NCBI RefSeq assembly: GCF_900129725.1
Contig: NZ_FQWQ01000003.1
Span: forward strand, 592,686 to 656,685
Direction of reading: 5' to 3'
DNA length: 64,000 bases
Source of the DNA: Chryseolinea serpens
Lineage (GTDB): Bacteria > Bacteroidota > Bacteroidia > Cytophagales > Cyclobacteriaceae
The number at the start of each line of letters is the position of its first letter. Within the stretch, counting starts at the first letter, position 1. Below the pieces are notes generated by a model. That model was not told the origin of the DNA. It worked only from the letters and a program-made list of their open reading frames with translations, and did no database searches. This document shows positions 59,539-64,000 of this stretch, piece after piece. A program made the position numbers and the translations under genes.

Positions 59539-60177
59539 CTATTTGAAGCGCATGATGTCGATTTTCTGAGCACTGGCCGGGTATTCCGACGGCTGGTTGC
59601 TGGCAATAAACACCAGGCATTGCGGGGGCAGGGCCGCCAATTGCTGCTGGTACCAGTCGAATGCCTGCTGGTCCAGGTTGGTGCCCGGCTCGTCCAGAAA
59701 CACGATGTCCGCCTGTGAAAAAAAGGCCAGGGCCAGCTTCAAACGCTGCTTCATGCCCGACGAAAAGTTGGAAATGTATTTGTCGCGGGCGTGCGTGAGA
59801 TACATCTTTTCCAATACTTCCGCCTCGCTCCATCCCTGGCGGCAGGGTTTTAGTTTAAAATGAAAACGCAGTTGTTCCCGCAAGGTGAACTCTTCGATAA
59901 GGTCCAGGTAAGGGGTGGCAATGGCAAGATGCTGAAAAATGCTTTCGGCGGGTATGCTACCGTTGTGCGTGGTATAGGTAACGGTGCCGGCACTGGGGGG
60001 TACTTGTCCCCAAAGTACCTGTAAAAGCGTGGACTTCCCCGATCCGTTGGGACCGGTGATGGCGTACGTTTGGCCGGATTGGAAGGTGTAGTCGAACTTG
60101 CGAAAGATCCAGTCGCGGTTAAATTTCTTCCCCAATTGCTGGACCTGGATCGATAGCGGGGTGTTGACGGGGGTCAC
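59539..60177 (-). CDS. Orphan ABC transporter ATP-binding protein at the end of the lpx run
   Basis: The 212-residue ATPase starts at GTG 60177, four bases after the lpxA stop. It has Walker A GPNGSGKST, the signature NFSSGMKQRLKLAL and Walker B DIVFLDEPGTNLD. There is no permease gene adjacent. The size (one domain, no extension) fits a stand-alone component. Its link to lipid A genes suggests an envelope role; the partner permease is unknown. Confidence 0.88.
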   Translation of the reverse strand: MTPVNTPLSIQVQQLGKKFNRDWIFRKFDYTFQSGQTYAITGPNGSGKSTLLQVLWGQVPPSAGTVTYTTHNGSIPAESIFQHLAIATPYLDLIEEFTLREQLRFHFKLKPCRQGWSEAEVLEKMYLTHARDKYISNFSSGMKQRLKLALAFFSQADIVFLDEPGTNLDQQAFDWYQQQLAALPPQCLVFIASNQPSEYPASAQKIDIMRFK

Positions 60178-60180
60178 GGC

Positions 60181-60969
60181 TTAGTCGTTGCCTTCGTAAC
60201 CTTTCATGATGCCCCGCTCGGAATTGCGGATAAAATCGAGGATGTAGTCGCGCTCTTCACTGCTGGGCACCTCGTTTTCCACCATTTCGATGGCCTTGGA
60301 GTTGTTGAGTCCCTTCATAAAGATCATGCGGTAGATCTCCTGGATCTCGTTGATCTTCTCCGACGAATAGCCCCGGCGGCGCAAACCCACGGTATTGATA
60401 CCGGCATACGAAAGCGGCTCACGTGCTGCTTTTGTAAACGGGGGAATGTCTTTGCGCACCAGCGAGCCTCCGCCGATGTAGGCATGCGCTCCGATCTTGG
60501 AGAACTGTTGCACGGCACAGGCCCCACCAAAGATGGCGAAATCGTCGATGACCACGTGGCCCGCCAGCTGTACCGTGTTGCCCAGGATACAATTGTTGCC
60601 AATGATGCAGTCGTGCCCGATGTGGGCATAGGCCATGATGAGACAGTCGGAGCCGATCACGGTTTTATATTTGTCTACCGTGCCGCGGTTGATGGTCACA
60701 CATTCGCGTACGGTGGTGTTGTCGCCGATCTCGGCTGTGGTTTCTTCGCCCCTGAATTTCAGATCCTGGGGTACACCACTGATGACGGCGCCGGGAAATA
60801 TTTTACAGTTCTTGCCGATGCGTGCACCTTCCATGATGGTGACGTTGGGTCCGATCCAGCAACCGTCACCGATCACGACGTTCTTTTGAACGGTGGCAAA
60901 CGGCTCGATGGTCACGTTTTCGCCGATGATGGCGTCGGGGTGTACGTTGGTCAATGGGAATCGGCTCAT
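60181..60969 (-). CDS. lpxA: Acyl-ACP-UDP-N-acetylglucosamine O-acyltransferase
   Basis: LpxA adds the first acyl chain to UDP-GlcNAc in lipid A synthesis. The 262-residue protein is a left-handed beta helix of hexapeptide repeats (VTIEPFATVQKNVVIGDGCWIGPNVTI) with the catalytic His in AYAHIGHDCIIG. The C-terminal helical part (GLRRRGYSSEKINEIQEIYRMIF) is normal. It overlaps the lpxC-fabZ gene by four bases. Confidence 0.97.
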   Translation of the reverse strand: MSRFPLTNVHPDAIIGENVTIEPFATVQKNVVIGDGCWIGPNVTIMEGARIGKNCKIFPGAVISGVPQDLKFRGEETTAEIGDNTTVRECVTINRGTVDKYKTVIGSDCLIMAYAHIGHDCIIGNNCILGNTVQLAGHVVIDDFAIFGGACAVQQFSKIGAHAYIGGGSLVRKDIPPFTKAAREPLSYAGINTVGLRRRGYSSEKINEIQEIYRMIFMKGLNNSKAIEMVENEVPSSEERDYILDFIRNSERGIMKGYEGND

Positions 60970-62363
60970 GCGTCTTTACGAACTATGCTAGCAGTCATGG
61001 TACCTTCACACACCAGCGTGTTGCCTACGTAGGCGCGGCCGGTCATTTTGGCGATGCCGCGCTTGATGGGTGCGAGCAAGTCGCACTGGATCACGAGCGT
61101 GTCGCCGGGCAATACCATTTTTCTGAATCTGAAATTTTCAATGCCCAGAAAATACGTCCAGTAATTTTCCGGGTCGGGCACGGTGTTCAACACCAGGATC
61201 CCACCGATCTGCGCCATGGCTTCGATCTGAAGCACGCCGGGCATCACGGGGTTTCCAGGAAAGTGCCCCTGGAAGAAATATTCGTTGGCCGTAACATTCT
61301 TCACGCCCGACACGCTTTCGTTGTCGAGGTAAATGATCTTGTCGATGAGCAGGAAGGGATAACGGTGGGGCAGGGTGGCGGCCACCTTGTTGATGTCCAT
61401 CACCGGGGGCAAGCTGGGATTGTATTTGGGTCTTCCCTTTTTGTCCGACTCCTGCATGGCCTTCTTCAGCTTCTTGGCGAACGCTACGTTGGCCGCGTGA
61501 CCGGGCCGTGCGGCCAGGATCTGCGCCTTCAAAGGTCTTCCGGCCAGCGTGAGGTCGCCCACGATGTCCAGCAGCTTGTGCCGGGCCGGCTCGTTCTTGT
61601 AACGAAGCTCGATGTTATTGAGAATGCCTTCCTGCTTCACGGCAACTTTAGGTTTGCCCAGCATTTTGGCAATGTTTTCCAGTTCGTTCTCTTGTACCAC
61701 GCGATCCACGATCACGATGGCGTTGTTCAGGTCGCCGCCGCGGATGAGGTTGTTCTTGTACAGCATCTCCAACTCATGCAAAAAGCAGAAGGTGCGGCAG
61801 GAGGCGATCTCTTTTTCGAATTGACGGATGTCGGTAATCGAAGCGTGCTGGCTGCCCAGCACGGGGGAATTATAGTCGATCATCACCGTCACGCGGTAGT
61901 CGTCCAGCGGAAGGGCGGCGATCTCTACGTTGCGGGCGGCTTCGCGGTAGAACAGGGGTTCCTGCACTTCAAAGAAGTCGCGCAGGGCATTTTGTTCTTC
62001 GGTTCCGGCGGCTTTCAACACGTCTACAAACTCGATGGAGCTGCCATCCATGATCGGGCACTCGGGGCCGTCCAGTTGGATGAGTACGTTGTCGATTTCA
62101 AGGCCTGTACAGGCGGCCAGGGTGTGTTCTATGGTGCTTACGCGGGCACCGCTTTGCTCAATGGTGGTTCCACGCGAGACATCCACCACATTGTCGCAAT
62201 CGGCCTCGATGATGGGAGATCCGGGCAGGTCAATGCGCTGGAATTTTATGCCGTGGTTGGGTTTGGCGGGCACAAAAGTGATGTTGGTCTGCACCCCGCT
62301 ATGAAGTCCGACACCCGAAAGGGCTACGGATTTCTGGATAGTTTGCTGTTTGATATTGAGCAT
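60966..62363 (-). CDS. lpxC/fabZ: Bifunctional LpxC deacetylase / FabZ dehydratase
   Basis: The 465-residue fusion is usual for Bacteroidota. The LpxC part (residues 1-300) has the zinc-binding EHTLAACTGLEIDNV, and HKLLDIVGDLTLAGRP near its end. The FabZ part (from about 315) has LPHRYPFLLIDKI and the catalytic FQGHFPGNPVMPGVLQIEAMAQ. LpxC commits UDP-acyl-GlcNAc to lipid A; FabZ dehydrates 3-hydroxyacyl-ACP. Fusion balances lipid A and fatty acid flow. It overlaps lpxA. Confidence 0.97.
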   Translation of the reverse strand: MLNIKQQTIQKSVALSGVGLHSGVQTNITFVPAKPNHGIKFQRIDLPGSPIIEADCDNVVDVSRGTTIEQSGARVSTIEHTLAACTGLEIDNVLIQLDGPECPIMDGSSIEFVDVLKAAGTEEQNALRDFFEVQEPLFYREAARNVEIAALPLDDYRVTVMIDYNSPVLGSQHASITDIRQFEKEIASCRTFCFLHELEMLYKNNLIRGGDLNNAIVIVDRVVQENELENIAKMLGKPKVAVKQEGILNNIELRYKNEPARHKLLDIVGDLTLAGRPLKAQILAARPGHAANVAFAKKLKKAMQESDKKGRPKYNPSLPPVMDINKVAATLPHRYPFLLIDKIIYLDNESVSGVKNVTANEYFFQGHFPGNPVMPGVLQIEAMAQIGGILVLNTVPDPENYWTYFLGIENFRFRKMVLPGDTLVIQCDLLAPIKRGIAKMTGRAYVGNTLVCEGTMTASIVRKDA

Positions 62364-62454
62364 TTAGTGTTGCAAAAGTGGGCAAAGTTAACTGCAAACA
62401 GGAGATTATCCAATTTTGCCTTTACACCCCCTTTACAGCCCCTTGAAAAGCCCC

Positions 62455-63516
62455 TTAATCCACTGAAAGCGAAGTGTTTTCCGACTTTTTGACCTTGTCT
62501 TCCAACTCGCGGAGGCGATGTTGGAAGTCCGGAAGCTTTTTAAAGACGGCATAGGACTTATAGTACTCCCCGTAGTCGTAGGCAGGAGAGCCCATGAGTT
62601 TCTGACCTTCTTCTTTAATGGATTTGGAAATGCCCGCTTGGGCGCCCAAACCCGTGTGATTGGCAATGACAAGGTGCCCGGCAATGCCCACCTGGCCGCC
62701 AATGATGCAATTTTCGCCGATTTTGGTCGAACCCGACACGCCCGCCTGGGCCGCGATGACCGTGTTTTTGCCGATCTCTACATTATGAGCAACCTGGATC
62801 AGGTTGTCCAGCTTCACACCCTGGTGGACAATGGTGGCGTCGCCAAACAAGGTGGCGCAGTCAATGACGGTGTTGGCGCCAATGGCCACGTGGTCTTCAA
62901 TGATGACGGTGCCCAGTTGAGGAATGGTCTTATAAGAACCGTCTTCCTGGGGAGCAAATCCAAAACCGTCGCTGCCGATCACACAACCGGAATGGATCAC
63001 GCAGTGATTGCCGATCTTGGTGTCGGCATAGATCTTTACGCCGCTGTGCAGGATGCAATGGTTGCCGATCACCACGTTATCGCCAACATAGGCATGGGGA
63101 TAGATCTTTACACCGTCGCCGATCTTCACGTTGTTGCCGATATAAGAGAAGGCGCCGCGATAGAAGTCCTTGCCGATGGTCGCGCTTTCTGACATAAAAC
63201 TGGGTTGCTCCACGCCGCTCTTCTGAAAGCTGATCAGCTTGTGATATTCCTCCAGCAGACGTGTGAAACTGATGTAGGGATCTTCCACCAGGATGAGCGT
63301 TGAAACAACCTCTTTTTTGGGGACAAAGTCTTTTTTTACAATAACGGCCGTGGCCTGCGTGGTGTAAATGTATTGTTCGTATTTGGGGTTGGAAAGAAAA
63401 GCGATCTGGCCCTGCTTGGCATCCTGGATCTTGGCCAGCATGTTGATCTTTTCATTGCCATTACCACTAACTTCTCCGCCGAGCATCGCGGCTATTTGAT
63501 TGACCGTAAATTCCAT
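62455..63516 (-). CDS. lpxD: UDP-3-O-acylglucosamine N-acyltransferase
   Basis: LpxD adds the second acyl chain in lipid A synthesis. The 353-residue protein has an N-terminal uridine-binding domain (MEFTVNQIAAMLGGEVSGN), then hexapeptide repeats (FSYIGNNVKIGDGVKIYPHAYVGDNVVIGNHC), the catalytic HSGCVIGSDGFGFAPQ region and a C-terminal helix. The length is normal. It precedes lpxC-fabZ by 91 nt. Confidence 0.96.
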   Translation of the reverse strand: MEFTVNQIAAMLGGEVSGNGNEKINMLAKIQDAKQGQIAFLSNPKYEQYIYTTQATAVIVKKDFVPKKEVVSTLILVEDPYISFTRLLEEYHKLISFQKSGVEQPSFMSESATIGKDFYRGAFSYIGNNVKIGDGVKIYPHAYVGDNVVIGNHCILHSGVKIYADTKIGNHCVIHSGCVIGSDGFGFAPQEDGSYKTIPQLGTVIIEDHVAIGANTVIDCATLFGDATIVHQGVKLDNLIQVAHNVEIGKNTVIAAQAGVSGSTKIGENCIIGGQVGIAGHLVIANHTGLGAQAGISKSIKEEGQKLMGSPAYDYGEYYKSYAVFKKLPDFQHRLRELEDKVKKSENTSLSVD

Positions 63517-63625
63517 TCCTTCAATGGTTAAATCGTTCGTCGATACGTTATTCCTCTTTCAGATTTCAGACAAAAGCCAAGTTTGTGCTATCGGTTAAAG
63601 CGTGCGGGGTCACAGCATAACGAAT

Positions 63626-64000
63626 CTACAAAGATACATTTTTAGGCCAGCACAGATAGTTTTTTTTGACGATTTTGCTCAACGCCTTGATGTTGGGCAA
63701 CTCCGACGCCTGGGCGATGTCCAGCACCTCGCCGCTGCGCATCAGGATATTGATCTGGTGCCCTTCGGCGTAAGCCTCGTTGCTGACCGTGCCGTGCGAA
63801 AAAAGATAGGCGGCCTCCGAGCGCAGGGTTCCATATTTGCGCATGACGGCCACCCGTATTTTTTCTACCTGGCTTTTGCGGATCGGATCGGCGCTGAGCT
63901 TGATCCGGAACAATTTCCGTTCGATCAGCATCTCCGAAAGCAGCGAAAGGATCCGGTCGTTGTGGTCGCGCCAAAACTTCAGCGCGCCCCAAATATCATT
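63626..64000 (-). CDS. HD-domain phosphohydrolase-like protein (partial, N-terminus off window)
   Basis: The last 124 residues are visible, reading NDIWGALKFWRDHNDRILSLL from the window edge without a start, to a stop at 63626. The sequence is helical with KLFRIKLSADPIRKSQVEKIRVAV and a tail of alternating strands (AEGHQINILMRSGEVLDIAQASELPNIKALSKI). It resembles the C-terminal part of dGTPase-like HD hydrolases commonly beside lpxD in Bacteroidota. The catalytic HD motif lies outside, so the call is moderate. Confidence 0.7.
   Translation of the reverse strand, partial: NDIWGALKFWRDHNDRILSLLSEMLIERKLFRIKLSADPIRKSQVEKIRVAVMRKYGTLRSEAAYLFSHGTVSNEAYAEGHQINILMRSGEVLDIAQASELPNIKALSKIVKKNYLCWPKNVSL
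63629..63636 (-). promoter_or_regulatory. -7 promoter box upstream of lpxD
   Basis: On the minus strand TATCTTTG matches TAnnTTTG exactly. It is next to the stop codon of the HD-domain gene and about 110 nt before lpxD, so the lpx genes probably have their own start. No -33 TTG was found at standard spacing. Confidence 0.4.

Noticed and set aside
60954-62492. 512-residue plus-strand frame opposite lpxC/fabZ
   Set aside because: It is the reverse shadow of a gene with clear catalytic motifs; its translation is His/Val/Gly-rich without domain pattern.
1-64000. tRNA genes, rRNA genes, IS elements or prophage
   Set aside because: No T-arm plus CCA-end cloverleaf patterns, transposases, integrases or phage structural genes were seen by eye; a tRNAscan run would settle the tRNA point.

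Overview
The window is chromosomal DNA from a Bacteroidota bacterium, most likely the order Cytophagales (Chryseolinea/Ohtaekwangia-like; the genus is an inference from gene content). Supporting signs are the fused lpxC-fabZ gene inside an lpxD-lpxC/fabZ-lpxA run, a secreted giant with a C-terminal type IX secretion sorting domain, DUF3822 next to coaD, a DUF4296 lipoprotein before mutS2, Bat-type DUF58/VWA genes, many lipoproteins with a Cys lipobox, absence of clear Shine-Dalgarno sequences, and -7 promoter boxes of the Bacteroidota TAnnTTTG type. No rRNA, tRNA, CRISPR array, IS element or prophage was seen; one structural RNA, RNase P RNA, is present.

Layout. 1-1025: partial NtrC-type response regulator and rnpB with its terminator. 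1083-4000: a small secreted protein between two hairpin repeats, a frameshifted ECF sigma factor behind a DUF2231 gene, and two paralogous small membrane proteins. 4069-8881: an M50-type metalloprotease fused to TPRs, a divergent TetR/membrane protein/cupin locus, a YceI-like protein and an SDR. 9009-13851: a 1287-residue beta-propeller/FN3/T9SS protein flanked by an intact lipoprotein gene and a decayed paralogue of it. 13904-22558: tamB and DUF2279 on one strand; tsaD, a hotdog protein, smpB and an NlpC/P60 hydrolase on the other. 22763-26338: HNH nuclease, then SDR, FAH-family hydrolase and FucP, which look like part of a non-phosphorylative L-fucose pathway. 26423-31823: a CHAT/TPR protease-like protein convergent with an ECF sigma, a membrane anti-sigma-like TPR protein and a small unknown protein, with a solo LuxR-type HTH nearby. 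32202-35846: fabF, mlaFE and an SDR. 35994-43230: GH32, GT1 glycosyltransferase, SDR, folA, fmt, a FAD amine oxidase and pyrE. 43401-50130: two Nudix proteins, coaD/DUF3822, DUF1573, DUF423, YggS, GH3 and LysE. 50127-53050: a Bat-type run. 53098-59428: DUF4296, mutS2 and small membrane proteins or lipoproteins. 59539-64000: lipid A genes with an orphan ABC ATPase, and the end of an HD-domain gene.

Most of the window is housekeeping and envelope biogenesis (tamB, mlaFE, lpx, Bat, fabF). The accessory parts worth attention are the CHAT/sigma/anti-sigma module, the M50-TPR fusion, the propeller-FN3 giant with its flanking lipoprotein duplication, and several unusual intergenic elements: a perfect 28-bp palindrome before fabF, a hairpin family with compensatory base changes between copies, and tracts of 7-bp repeats. 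All coordinates and translations are read from the sequence; family assignments are from recognised motifs without any database search.
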